A DNA stretch of 64,000 bases from Datura wrightii (GCA_035772735.1 JASDFA010000016.1:176643001-176707000), one strand, 5' to 3'. Positions 46,260 to 58,725 are shown, numbered from the stretch's first letter. Notes: generated from the letters alone by a model not told the origin. Made by a program: numbers and translations.

Positions 46260-47640
46260 AAAATTGGTACCTCAAGTTGACACTGAGCCGATTGAGAATA
46301 AATGCTGATATTTAGCCATCATATCCTCTTTGACTTCCCATGTAGCTCCCTCAATATGCTGGTTTCTCCATAAAACCTTAACTGAGGCTACTTCCTTGTT
46401 CCTTAGCTTACATACTTGACAATCTAATATTTCCACTGGAACTTAGCTTACGTACTTGACGATCTAATATTTCCACTGGAACTTCTTCGTAACTGAGGCT
46501 GTCTCTTACACCAATACTGTCAATTGGAATCACTAAAGCTGGATTTCCCAAACGCTTCTTCAAAAGTGACACATGAAACACCGGATGTAATAAAGATAAC
46601 TCTAAGGGCAAATCTAACTCATACGCCACCTTACCAACTCTTCTCACCACTCGGTAGGGGCCAACATATCGGGGACTGAGTTTCCCTTTCCTTCCGAACC
46701 GCATGACTCCCTTCATGATAGATACTTTGAGAAATACCCAGTCGTCCACATCAAACTCCAAATTTCTCCTTCTTACATCCGCATACGATTTCTGATGACT
46801 CTAAGCGGTTTTCAACCGGTCCCTTATCAATTGGACCTTTACCATGGCCTCATAAATCGAATCAGGTCCTATCATGGCTGCCTCATCAACCTCAAACCAT
46901 CCGATGGGCGATCTACACCTTCCCCCGTACAGAGCCTCGAATGGTGCCATTTGGATACTGGAGTGATAGCTTTTTATTATAAGCAAACTTGATCAAGGGA
47001 AAATGATCATCCCGACTACCTTTAAAATCCATAACACATGCCCTCAACATGTCTTCAAGAGTCTGGATCGTTCGATCGGCTTGGTCATCCGTCTGCAGAT
47101 GAAAGGCTATGCTGGGCTTGACTTGAGTCCCAAGCCCCTTTTGAAAAGACCGCCAGAACGAGGAGGTAAACTGAGTACTTCAGTCTGAAATAATAGACAA
47201 GGGCAATCCATGAAGTCGAACCAACCTCCAATATATAATTTGGCATAATCATCCGCTGAATCCGTGGTCTTGATTGGTAGAAAGTGTGCAGCCTTAGTTA
47301 ATCTATCTACCACCACCCAAATGGAATCATAGTGTCGGTGAGTATGAGGTAGGACTATAATGAAATCCATATTAATCTCTTCCCACTTCCAAGTGGGAAT
47401 GCTAATATCTTGAAGTACACCTCCCGGCCTTTGGTGCTCGACCTTCACTTGCTGACAGTTTGGACATCTGGCTACGAACTCCGCAATATCCTTCTTCATA
47501 CCATCCCACCAATAGATTTCTCACAAGTCCTGATACATCTTCGTGGATCTCAGATGGATGGAATATCTGGTACCATGTGCCTCATGAAATATCCGGACCC
47601 TCAAATTATCAACGTCTGGGACACATAGCCAACCCTGATA
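46260..47640 (-). pseudogene. integrase and chromodomain region, broken
   Basis: Integrase is readable as EFVARCPNCQQVKVEHQRPGG (zinc-finger end), then WKWEEINMDFIIVLP and DSIWVVVDRLTKAAHFLPIK (catalytic core), then FEALYGGRCRSPIGWFEV. The C-terminal part reads LSPRYVGPYRVVRRVGKVAY and HPVFHVSLLKK, then the chromodomain start YEEVPVEILDRQVRKL. A 40-bp tandem duplication (46402-46441, 46442-46481) shifts the frame within the chromodomain. The remainder, VLWRNQHIEGATWEVKEDM, lies in another frame. The chromodomain directs integration to heterochromatin in this family. Confidence 0.88.
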
Positions 47641-47689
47641 TCTTAGAACACCATCTCCCCCTTGGGAGAAAACCTCTATCTTTTGACTC

Positions 47690-49750
47690 CACACCGCTTA
47701 CTTCATCTTTCTCAAAATTGGATCCTCATCTTTCCTAGATTTGACATCAACCACCAGGGACGATTCTGACCCATTTTGCACAACAACGCCACCATCGGTT
47801 GAGTCGATCAATCTAACTCCCAACCTTGCAAGTCGGTTGACATATTTCACCAACTCCTTCCTCCCCTCATCCACATGGGACACACTCTCCATAGAGAGCC
47901 TACTAAGTGCATCCACATCCACATTACCCTTGCTCGTGTGGTATAGAACACTCATATCTTAGTCCTTTAGTAACTCCAACCACCTCCTTTTGTCGAAGAT
48001 TGAGATCTTTCTGCGTGAACACATATTGCAAGCTCTTGTAATCAGTGAACATATCCACGTGAACCCCATACAAGTAATGCCGCCATATCTTCAGTGCAAA
48101 CACCACCACAGCCAACTCAAGATCATGGGTCGGGTAATTTTTTTCATGAAACTTTAACTGTCAAGAGGCATATGTTATCACCTTCCCACGCCGCATCAAC
48201 ACACATCCCAGTCTGACTCTAGAAGCATCATAATATACAACAAACACATCAGTACCCTCGGGTAATGTCAACACTGGTGCTGAAGTGAGTCGGGTCTTCA
48301 ATTCCTGGAAGCTTTTCTCATAATCCTCTGACCATTGGAACTTTATCTGAGTCAACCTGGTCAATGGGGCTGCAATTGATGAAAAGCCCTCAAAAAATCT
48401 TCTGTAGTAGCCTGCTAAGCCCAAGAAACTCCGAATTTCTGAAGGATTCACTGGTTTGGGCCAATTCTTCATCGCTTCGATTTTTTGGAAATCTACCTTA
48501 GTGCCCTCGCCTGAAACCACAGGGACTAGAAATGCCACCGAGTCCAACCAACTCATATTTGCTGAACTTTGCATATAACTAATGATCCTTGAGGACTTGA
48601 AGCACTATACACAAGTGAGTAGCATGCTCCTCCTTGCTCCGGGAGTGTGTAAGGATATCATCGATGAACACAATTACGAACATGTCCAGATACTTCTTGA
48701 ACAACTTGTTCATCAGGTCCATAAAAGATCAGGAGCATTGGTTAGTCCAAATGATATAACTACAGACTCATAATGTCCATACCAAGTTCTGAAGACTTTC
48801 TTCGGGATATCACACTCCCAAACTCTAAGCTGATGGTATCTATACCTGAGATCTATCTGCGAGAAACACTTGGCACCCTAGAGCTGATCAAATAAATCAT
48901 CAATCTTGGGAAAGGGGTACCTGTTCTTGATAGTGACCTTATTCAACTGCCGATAATCAATACACATTCGAAGGGATCCATCCTTCTTTCGAACAAAGAG
49001 AACTGGTGCACCCCATGGAGACTTGCTCGGTCTAATGAAACCCTTATCTAACAAGTCCTTCAACTGTTTTTTAACTATTTTAGATCGGCTGGAGCCATCC
49101 TGTAAGAAGGAATAGAGATAGGTTGTGTATCGGGCAATAAGTCAATATCGAAATCAATTTCCCTCTCCGGAGGAACACTTGGCAAATCATCGGGGAAAAC
49201 TTTCGGATACTCACACAACACTAAACCTGACTGAATAGTCGGGGTCTCGGTCTTTACATCCTTAACCCTAACTAAGTGGTACATGAAACCCTTAGAGATT
49301 ATTTTTCAGTCCTTAAGGTATGAAATAAACCGACTGGCTGGTATGGCCGAACTACCCTTCCACTCCAAAACTGACTCACCTGGAAACCGAAATTCCACCG
49401 CACGGGTCCTACAATTAATCAAAGTGTAACATGTAAACAACCAATCCATACCCAAAATGATGTCAAAGTCAGTTATGGACGATTCTACTAAGTTCATGGA
49501 GGTAACCTTATGCAACACTGTAGTGGGGCAATCCCTATACACCCGCCTAGCTACCACTGATTCATCGATTGGAGTAGATACGGAGAACAGTTCTAACAAA
49601 ATTTCAGGACTAACTCCAAAACTACTAGCAATATAAGGGGTCACAAAAGATAAAGTAGCTCTTGGATCTAGCAAGGCATATGCACCAACATGAAAGACTT
49701 GCAACATACCCGTGACCACATTTGGCGACGACTCCTGCTCCTAGCGGCAT
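47690..49750 (-). pseudogene. protease, reverse transcriptase and RNase H region, broken
   Basis: Protease (49306-49719) reads GAYALLDPRATLSFVTPYIA, where the catalytic triad usually reads D-x-G-A-T, so the Gly is replaced by Arg. RT (48575-49284) includes GFIRPSKSPWGAPVLFVRKK, MCIDYRQLNKVTIKNRYPFP and FVIVFIDDIL (near 48655-48680). The connection to RNase H is SEIRSFLGLAGYYRRFFEGF. RNase H follows, with VFVVYYDASRVRLGCVLM, HYLYGVHVDMFTDYKSLQYV and VDVDALSRL. Stops follow FDQL at 48878 and frameshifts occur elsewhere, so no full protein can be made. Confidence 0.9.
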
Positions 49751-49796
49751 AAAATCGGTTTTGGCGCCGACTGCCTACTGAACTAGTGGAGGCACT

Positions 49797-50905
49797 CTAC
49801 TGAAGGGGTCGTGCTACTGGAGCGGTAGAATTGGTTGCAAGGCAATCTCTGATCTTGTGTCCGGGTTTGCCACACTCGAAACAGGCATCTGCACCGACTA
49901 GGCACCTTCCGGGGTGGTTTTTGCCGCACTTTGCACAAACTAGGAAGGTGCGCTCCACCTGCATGCTACCATGATCCCTCAAACATGTAGCCCTACTCCT
50001 CTGGTCACCTCTAAACCTAGACGGCGTGCTAGCCGATGATGGAGCTGGAGCATTGGACCTATGCTGGGACTGCTGACGTGATCCACCTCCTGACCTGGCC
50101 TGAGAAACCCTGTAGCTGTCGGTCTTGACCCTCTTGGCCTCTCTCTGCCTCCTATAGACTGACTCCATCTACTGCGCATGCAATACAATGCGGGGAATGT
50201 CAATGTCCCGGTGAAGCATGGCATTCCAACAATCCTTGTCCAAGTAATCTGCTACTCCATGCACAAAGCGGCTCCGCCGAGCCCGCTGATCCGCCACCAT
50301 CTCCGAAGCATATTTAGATAGATGAGTGAAATCCAAGGCATACTCTTGGACCTAAATGTTACCCTGCTTCAAATTCACAAACTCAGCTTGCTTGAGCTCC
50401 CTCATCTCTTGAGGGAAGAATCGATCCATGAATGCGGTGTAAAACTCATCCCATCCTATCGGGCCTGCACCCCTCACCCTGGCATCTGTCAATTGCTTAA
50501 ACCATATATGTGCTACCCCCTTTAGCTGATAGGAGGTCAAGTCAATGCATTCCCAATTATTCACCCCCATATCCTGGGTGATCGTCAAAATTTCCTCAAT
50601 AAAGTCATGTGGGTCCTCGTTTACCTTCTACCTCGTGAACTCCGGAGACTCATCCTCAAGAAATCCCTCACCATAGATGCTGCTGCATTCGCGTTCTGAG
50701 GGAAATGCGCCACTGTTTGATTCTGGACCTGGGCAGTCATAGCTTGTACCAACATCTAAATTGTTACCCTAAACTCGGTATGGGCAGCTGGCTCTGGTAC
50801 ATGCTCCTCATGAACGGGTGGGGCTGGCTGATGCTCACCATCATGGACACCATCATGATCATTACCATTACTCTTTCTCCTGGCATTTACCCGACGTGGA
50901 GGCAT
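49797..50905 (-). pseudogene. gag of the chromodomain element, broken
   Basis: The start is at 50905 (MPPRRVNARRKSN on the minus strand). The core includes WECIDLTSYQLKGVAHIWFK, DEFYTAFMDRFFPQEMRELK and AEFVNLKQG. After a Ser/Arg-rich stretch come two cysteine motifs, CAKCGKNHPGRC and CFECGKPGHKIRDC (C-x2-C-x4-H-x4-C), which would bind RNA. Stops near 50350 and 50630 break the frame. Confidence 0.88.
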
Positions 50906-51097
50906 GATTCTGCAAACGCGAATAGCACAAATTAGAAGAGTAGAGGACGTTCACCACACGACATAGATCATGAAAGAAGGGAACATTTCCTAAACGTCTA
51001 GTGGCCTCTTCGTTATAAGTGTGGCGCACTTCACACCCATTAAAAAGACTCTACTTTACGCGGCTTTCATACTCCCTAGCACACTTCAAAACCTATG

Positions 51098-51109
51098 GAT
51101 ATGATACCA
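51098..51109 (-). other. primer binding site (initiator tRNA-Met type)
   Basis: The minus strand reads TGGTATCATATC three to four bases after the 5' LTR end, close to the standard TGGTATCAGAGC. Confidence 0.7.
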
Positions 51110-51113
51110 AGTT

Positions 51114-52889
51114 TGTCATGAACCAAACGTACACCCGGATCGTAGACATGGGACATGGAGCCCCGAAAGACCCCAAGTCGACCCATGGCATGAGCATACA
51201 TCTAATTTAATCATATGAGCGAAAGACTTAACATAAAGAACGTCATCATAACAGAGCATAAGGGAAAAATAGTGGGAGATTCTCTTAATCGACATACCTC
51301 ACATGAGCACACATGAAGCTCGACTTATAACCCTAGTCAAAAGGGTGTTCGTACCTTGCGAAGGGTAGGAACCATGAAAGTGTGATATCACCATGAAAAG
51401 GGCCATTTGGGCCAGGAACAAACATGAAAACGGTCCCAATATAGCTATGATGGCATGTAGTTCATGAGATCCAGGGCTTAATTGTGAGCTCCGAATCTAC
51501 TCGGTGTTCGATACTACTCCCAAAATATATATAGTTCTCATAATAATACATACATGAATTCATGGGCTAGTTAAATCATGATAATAGTAAACATGCTTGA
51601 ACAGACGTGAACTAGCCAAGACTGGAGGCCCCTGAGTCTACCAAAAACATAATTCATGAGTTATAAAATTCGTACATGCTTGTAGATCATACATATAGCT
51701 TGAATTCAATAAGATCATAAAAGATAACATGATAAATTCATAACTTAAATCAATACTTCATGTTGGGCTTATCAAAACATCAATGGATCAATGGATCATA
51801 AATAGATTCATCATGGGGCATGCATAATCATACTTAATTATTTGGAAATTCTAAATCAACAATATTAATATCAATTTAAAGCTCAAAAGATGATCAAAAT
51901 CAGTGGTTTATGATAATATTTCAAAATCACAAAACCCATAATTAAATCATTAGATTTTATACAAATCGAATATAAAACCCCATGAGTTTTAAAGTAAATT
52001 TTAAGTGAAATAATTGAGTAAGAACATGAGTGTGGAAGAATCCATCCATTGAAGACCTTACATACCTGGGATTATCAACTTATAACCCTCCTTAAAAGAC
52101 CAAGAATGAAATTGAAGGAATTGAGGTGAAAAGCTTGACATCTTCCCTTAGATCACTTGTCAAAATCCTTGCATGCATGAATGAGAATTTAGGAAGGTTT
52201 ATTTTCTTAAAAACCCAGCTTTCCCAAGCCAAAATGACGTAGTTTAGGGCCTTATATCGTGAAAAATTTGAAAATACCCTTAATGAACCTGCCCTAAAAA
52301 CTGGCCGGATGGAACCCACGGGTGGTACCAACGGATCGTGGGAACCACCAACGACCCGTCATGTATCTCGTGGAATGAACTACTGATGACCCATTCTCGG
52401 AACCAAATAACAGGTCGACAGGAGAACCTGTGCATCCAACCCATGACTCGTTACATCATTCATGGTTAGTCCCCTGAACCTTGGCATCTCTTCTTCTAAC
52501 GGGTCACACCACAACCCGTCACCATAAACAACAGATCGTTGTACCCCCCCGTCAAGCCTACTGAAAAACTTAATCCTCAAACCATGACCACAACCAATGA
52601 CCCGTGGCTGTTCCTAACGAGTCATTGGGTCTCCCGTTGAATGTCACCTGATGTACCCAACTCCTTCTCAAGACTGCTAACGATGACTCGTTGTTTCCCA
52701 CAACGAGTCGTCATATCTCCCGTAGTTTGAACTGTCACCTAGCCTTTCCCCAAACACGACTCATTACAACAACCCGTAGTATGTCACCACGAGTCATACT
52801 TGACCCGTCCTGAGATATTTTTTCCAATTTTCTATAGTTTTCAATATTTCAATTTCCGATCTACTCCTATGAACTTCCAGGGTATTACA
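51114..52889 (-). repeat. 5' LTR of the chromodomain element (1,776 bp, internally deleted)
   Basis: Same ends as the 3' LTR but about 500 bp shorter: the text passes from CATAAGGGAAAAATAG directly to TGGGAGATTCTCTTAATCG near 51270. It carries the same GACCCGT-type word block at about 52300-52800. Confidence 0.9.
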
Positions 52890-52894
52890 ATAAA

Positions 52895-53264
52895 AGAGGT
52901 AAGAATTAGTGAAACCAAGCTACTGCCTAAGTAAGGTGGTGCTGTAGTGGGCAAGTTGCTGCTGTCGTGAGACTGCTGTAGCGGTCAAAGTACCTGTTGC
53001 AACGGGGTGAGAGGGACAGATTAGGATTTAAAACTAGGGCTAAAGTGATAGGATGCTATCATGAACATTGATGAGTTATAAGCATCGATACTGTAGCTAG
53101 TAAACCTGATGGATTATAATATAAGTTGGAGTAGTGTTACATTTATTAAGTCGATTGCATGTTAAATTATATTCCATTGTGTGAACTGATCTTAGTCGGC
53201 CGATGATATCTACCTATACGTATGATATACTGATACTACCTTACTACACCTTTTTGGTGTAGGT
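52895..53264 (+). other. older LTR-like DNA, right flank of the chromodomain element
   Basis: No coding signal. It ends with ATCTTAGTCGGCCGATGATA and CTTTTTGGTGTAGGTTGTGG, phrases I associate with the 3' part of chromovirus LTRs. It probably continues the DNA of 33961-34268 and 43372-43749. Confidence 0.4.
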
Positions 53265-54904
53265 TGTGGCAGGGGATAACACTCAAATCACACCACTGGA
53301 AGAGTATGATGCTGACGTTGTTAATAAAGAACCCAACAAAGGTTGAGGTCAATTCCACAGGGAATATGGTCAGGATGTAGAATAATGCTAGTATTTAGAC
53401 TTTTAGTTCGATTATCTCCTAATGGTTTTTTTTAAAGAAGTAAACACGTAACATTATTGAAAATTTAAGTTGTTATCAAGCTGATACAATTAACTAGGGA
53501 AATGTTCACCCATGGATTCATAACTACTTCGGGTTTTGCACTCGTGATCTATCCCAATACTTAACTTGTAGAACTGATAACATAAATTCATCCAAATAAC
53601 TGGTTCTTCCCTATTGGATGACTCTACTCAATCATCAGATTAGGTCTCTTGAGTGGTTTTACTTTAACCATTATCAATTTATTTAAAATTAACTATCCTG
53701 CGACCGCAACTCAAGTTACACAATGAATTATTGGATTCAAGGCTTTGTTATTCTTCTCTTTTCCTAATCTCTACCTCTCTAGGTCCAAGCAAATAGAGAA
53801 TTCGGGCAAGTCCTAATGTTGTGCTCTGTTAAGAAATGTTCAATATTAAAGAGAATACAATACAAGCATGCGTATTGATTTAGAATAACTATATGCTAAC
53901 CCTAGTTTGTTAATTCACTATGGTTCCCACAACCCTAGTAGTGGAGATTTTAGCTTCTCATGATTATAAGAAAAGAATTAGCATTCATTGAAGAAAACAT
54001 AATTAAGAACTTTCAATGAAGATTGAAATAAAACCCACTTGGTTATTGCAATATTCAACTAAGAACAATTCAAGAACAGTGGAAATTAATTCCAAGAATA
54101 TTTGAAAACTCAAGAAGACACTCCAAATAGTCGAACTCTCCTCCAAGAAAGTCATCCTCTAACAAAAATATCCTAGAAAAATATTTATAAAAGTAATTAG
54201 AAACCTTTCCTAAATTAACAAAGAAAACTGGTTAACTGCCGCTGCCTTCTCCTACTACTCGTAACTTGATCATACGAGTCGTAGCGTCAATCGTACAATG
54301 CCTGGCAGCTCTGAATTTGGTTAAGTACTGTGAGTTGATACAACTCGTACAATGATCCTATGAGTCGTACATTCCCATCGTAATTTGAACCTGAGATATC
54401 TGGCATCCTCTGAATATTTCCACGAGTGTCTTGGTACGGCTCGTACCTTACTCCTATGACTCGTGGTTGCCTTTCGTAGCATGGGATATGCCTTTCAACA
54501 ATCTTTATGAGCTTCATCATGGCTCCTTGGTACGTATAGGTAGTCATCACGGATCATAGTTTCTACCCATACCAGGAGACAAATCCAAGTGCCTTCTTCT
54601 AAAGTTTTCCACAACTCTCAGTACAACTCGTACCAAAAGTCGTAACTAGCCAGTACCTTGTATAGATCTTCTGAAGTTTATCACAACATACAGTATGACT
54701 CATACCAACAAGGTATGACTCGTACTGAAGTTTGTACTTGACCAATTTTTACACTCTTTTTCCTTCTTTCACATCTTTAAACTCCAACACCTTATTTCCC
54801 TGAAAATAAAGAAAAAGTGCATCATATCCATATAAACACACCTATGACCATGCATAGTTTCTCAAATTTAAGAGTCGAAAGTGCTGTAAACCCACAACAC
54901 ATCA
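53265..54904 (-). repeat. 3' LTR of the minus-strand Athila-type element
   Basis: It starts TGATGTGTTGTGGG on the minus strand at 54904, contains GTACGAGTCGTAC-like words (54240-54740) and TATAAATA at plus 54182-54189, and ends near 53265 (CCTGCCACA). The 3' boundary is set by the TG/CA rule only. Confidence 0.7.
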
Positions 54905-56339
54905 ACACCCTTAATTTAAGATTTTTGCCTTTCCTCAAGCAAATAAAACTATAAAATGATGCTTAACTATAAAGTAAAATAGATGACCTACAACCAACAC
55001 AACAAAAGTTTCACAAAAGACCATTCTCAGATATTGACCCCCCTTTCATTCAAATCGAGTCAGCTATGCACACATGCAACTACAACTTTATGACATACAG
55101 GGATTAAGACATGACATCTAACTATTAGTAGAGAACTGAGCTATCACTAATGCTACTCACACAGACAACTGGCCAAATACAATACAAATCACGTACCCTC
55201 ACAGTAAATGAAGTCCCAAAACTTACAAATATATACAAGTAAAACATGGGACTAATCAAATAGAACTCTCACTCTCACAAAGAAGTTCCAAATACTGCAC
55301 ATAGGATACCATAGACTTGCCCTTATTTTCTCTACTTCGTCTTTTCAAACAATTAGGCTAGGATCACTATAGAACTTTTTCTCGGCCTGTAACATAGGCT
55401 TTGGGTTGGGTATGGTAGATATGGAAATTAGTGACTGACCCTCCTTGACACTACACTGGCCTCACTTTTTACTTTTTACCCCTTTTTATCTTTTCAGCTT
55501 TTTTCCTTCCTTTTTCACCATTCAACTGCCATTTGTGGGTACGGTGTATTTTTCTCATCCTTTTCAAATTTTTTTTCTTTTCACTTTTGACATTTCAACT
55601 CTTTTTTTTTCTCTTTTCACATTTCACACCAAACTCCACTTTTCTTTAACTTTTTCTTTCTTTTACACCTCCAATCAGTCTATGCACCCCTACTATAGCC
55701 ACCCTCAACTTAGGTATTTTGCTTGAATTGAGGTTCACAATGTCCAAGGAGGGACCAAGGCCAAACAGGTTCATTATAAACACGGAAAAGGTAAATGGGT
55801 AATCAAAAAAATGGTCAACTTTAGGGTCAAACATGAAATCAAGGGATTCAATTTATTTGGTAGGGAAATTTAAGCTAAAGTGGGCTAAAACAAAAACTGC
55901 CTATGATTATTTCATAAACAATTGTCCTACAATCTATGTAAAGACTAACCGGGCAAGTTCTAGATCCTCTATGCAGTATTGAACTAGATAAAAATCCTCA
56001 CTCACACATGATGCAAGTTTTCATTTATTCTACCTATCTGCTTCATGCACAGGTAAGCCTCAATTGCACATGCTAATCTACTAAATGCCATAAAAAGATC
56101 TATAGAAGTCATGCTTTGCAATCGATATACACAACTGACACAAAATTTTTAAAAAGGGTCATTTTTTCACAAAACATCAAAACATGTGTCTTTATTGGCT
56201 GTAAAGTACTCCTAAACTACTTCTAGTTAAACAAAACACAAAATCTTAAATATGCTAGTTCTACTAGATAGCATATTCGAAGGACAAGAAACAAGACAAC
56301 AAAAACCCTCGGATGAAGTCCAAAACTAAAAAAAAAAGT
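54905..56339 (-). other. 3' non-coding region of the minus-strand Athila-type element
   Basis: No domain is readable. The counterpart regions at 40008-41905 and 31354-33300 are also non-coding and hold the same kind of text (GTGTGAGTGA, AACTTGCCC-like words on the coding strand), supporting the same element layout. The T-rich stretch at 55445-55670 gives a spurious open frame. Confidence 0.55.
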
Positions 56340-58434
56340 ACACCCACCTTTTAAAAAGCATGCTTTGTCCCCGAAGCATAAAAATGTGACAAATAGGAGA
56401 GGGACATATTTGTGGCGCTCTAAGCGCTAGTGTGAAGGCACACTCCCTTTCGCTGCAGTCGTGGCACTGGCGGTGGTCGGCGTACTCAATGGTGTGGGAC
56501 ATGGGCAATGATCACCCCCTCAATAGTGGTGGTCGCCGCAGTGACCTCATCATCAACTCTGACTGAATGTGGCTCACTCAAAGGTTCCTTCCCCCCCGCA
56601 AGCTCTCTCGGAGAAGTAGTGGAGCTCCCTGCTCCTCTAGCTCTTTCTTGTGGCTTTGACATGTGCTCTTAATGAGACTACAGGCTCTCCACTGTCACCC
56701 GCTCGTTCTCTGTTCTCTCCCTTTTCTTTCTCTTCCTCGAGGGCTCCTTATTAATAACCTATGAGGCCCTTTTCTTCACCAGCTGTTGTCAGGGCCCAAT
56801 ATTCCTCGAGATCAAGCTCCTCATCAAGCTTAGAATCCAAATTAGAAATGGTGGGGGATGGTAGTATGGACCTTTGTCTAGACACAACTCGTCGACTTGA
56901 CTCCATAAAGCCCCCAACTAATCTCTTAGGCTACTCATGTCTGGATGCTTAGCTAAGCGCTCATTGAAACAGAGCTCAAAGTTGTCCACCAGCTGTATAA
57001 TCCTCTAGAAGCCTCCTCTATCTCTGACTTCACCCAAGGCTTGACATTCTCTGTCATCAGGTTGACCTCTTTCTCAGTCAACATCAATATCTTGGCCATC
57101 TTCTGGAGAAACTCCTGGGAAACCAAGATATAGACGATTGAGACCTGGCTAGGATGGCCCAACAGAGGTGTGGAAGAAGTACTCAAAGCTGCCTCTGTGT
57201 GGTCAGCCCCTGTAGCTAGTATCTCACTCTACTCTTGTGAGGTGGTGGCATCTATCTACTTGCCCCCTGCTGGCTTTGGAAGTGAAATTGCTGCTTTCGT
57301 CTCATCGAGTTCATCTCATCCCGAATCAGCCCTATATCTGCAGTCTTATGTTCCCTAATCTCAATATCCGTCTCCCTTATCACCCTCAACCCAGCGTCTC
57401 TGCAAAGTCTGTGGATGAGACTCGAAAATGGGATGGTGGTGCTCAAACCCATTGCACGATCCCCAATATTCTTCGCTATCACTCGCGGGATGTTGATGGC
57501 ATATCTAGACATAATACATGCCACCAATGTTGCTTTGTCTGCACTAAGGGTGTTGTCATTCACTGTCGGTGCCAACCTGTGGCGAACTAGTATCCAGTTG
57601 GCCTTCTCTATAAAGTTCAGTGAGGCTTTGGTAACCTGTTAACCACTGGTCAACCACTCTACCTCCTCTTTGTCCTCAACTATTATCCTTGCTAGCCATC
57701 TCGCCTGACTCTATCTCTCCTCATGGCCCAGCTGCTTTAACCTTTTCAAGGCATCTACTCTATAGTCGAACTCAGTTGTGGCTTATGGAGCTCTGAACTG
57801 TGGCCCATAGAGCATTTGTGCGATAGTCTTCTCGGAGATATCAACTACTAGTCCCCGGACCATGACACTGTCAAGCCTGGGCTGCTCCTTTAATTTCTAT
57901 CCAGCCTTTGCTTTCTGCTCCATTGTCACCAAGTAGTTGGCATAGAAATCCCTGACTAATCCAACACTATATCTATCAAGGGTCTGAGCCATCCATTCAA
58001 ACCCATAGAAGCTAAGAATCTACTTCATCTCCTTGAATTCATTTAGTGCATCAATTAGGATCCACGGTTCCTCCTAGATACTCCACTTGGGGTGCTTCTT
58101 GGAAGTGAGAGCGAGAACCTGGTCATAGATTTTTTCAGCACCGGGCACGTTCCATCTAATAGTATGACTCTCTGGAGGTGGAGTTGATCATCCTCATCCT
58201 CAGCGGCTTCTTCCTCAAATCCCGACTCTTCTACACCATCTCAAGACTAGGCCTCCTCCGATCCTTCCTCAACATTCGAGCCACTACCAGACTCTTGAGC
58301 CTGATCACCTGCTCCTTCCTTAGACTGGCAGCATTTGTCGGAGCACCATATGTAACTTTGGCTTGAGCCATGGCCTGTTCCCTAGTGGTCTGCGGATCAT
58401 CAGTATCAGTGGTATCAATTTGGTTATCCTCCAT
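56340..58434 (-). pseudogene. ORF3, 'putative plant transposon protein' family, decayed
   Basis: The minus-strand ATG at 58434 opens MEDNQIDTTDTDDPQTTREQ. After stops and frameshifts the family core is readable as LVRDFYANYLVTMEQKAK, then SADKATLVACIMSRYAINIP, RVIAKNIGDRAMGLSTTIPF and SSLIHRLCRDAGLRVIRETD (57252-57575). It is diverged from the copies at 29902 and 38787 and retains the conserved 'sxxxAxLVxxIxxxYxINVPRxI' area. Function unknown. Confidence 0.75.
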
Positions 58435-58725
58435 CGAACCATTAGGGGTGTTCTTTTCCTGTTAGGAGTCTGAGGGCTTGTTACACCCTGTAAATTTCCA
58501 TAGTACTACTGCCGTGTGTGTATATACATTGAGAATTCTAGTATATAACACATCCGGGAGAAGGCCTGTGGGGTGAACACACGAGCGCGTCATCAAATGG
58601 ACAGAGGCTGGGACCGGGAGGCTGGCGCCGCATCCATCAGCCTGATCGGCGTAGGCACTGGCACATCGTGCCCTGGACATGGCACAATGGGGGACGTACC
58701 GCATACCCCCTACCACCGTCCTACC

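Larger units (their letters stand above)
43755..52889 (-). mobile_element. chromodomain-type Ty3/gypsy element (Tekay/Del-like), complete but decayed
   Basis: LTRs at 51114-52889 (5') and 43755-46028 (3') on the minus strand start TGTAATACC and end at TG/CA. The target duplication ATAAA is present on both sides (43750-43754, 52890-52894). The order is gag, protease, RT, RNase H, integrase, chromodomain. The polypurine tract (CCCAAGGAGGAGATAT, minus strand) abuts the 3' LTR. Stops and frameshifts break pol, and the LTRs differ by roughly a tenth in the stretch I compared, so it is older than the Athila neighbour. Confidence 0.93.
53265..58440 (-). mobile_element. Athila-type element segment in minus orientation: ORF3 and 3' LTR
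   Basis: On the minus strand the order is ORF3 (58434 to about 56340), non-coding DNA (56339-54905), a polypurine-like TTAAATTAAGGGTGT, and the LTR (54904-53265). gag and pol are missing; the upstream side is cut by the LTR starting at 58479. The LTR is the same family as 27833-29164. Confidence 0.75.
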
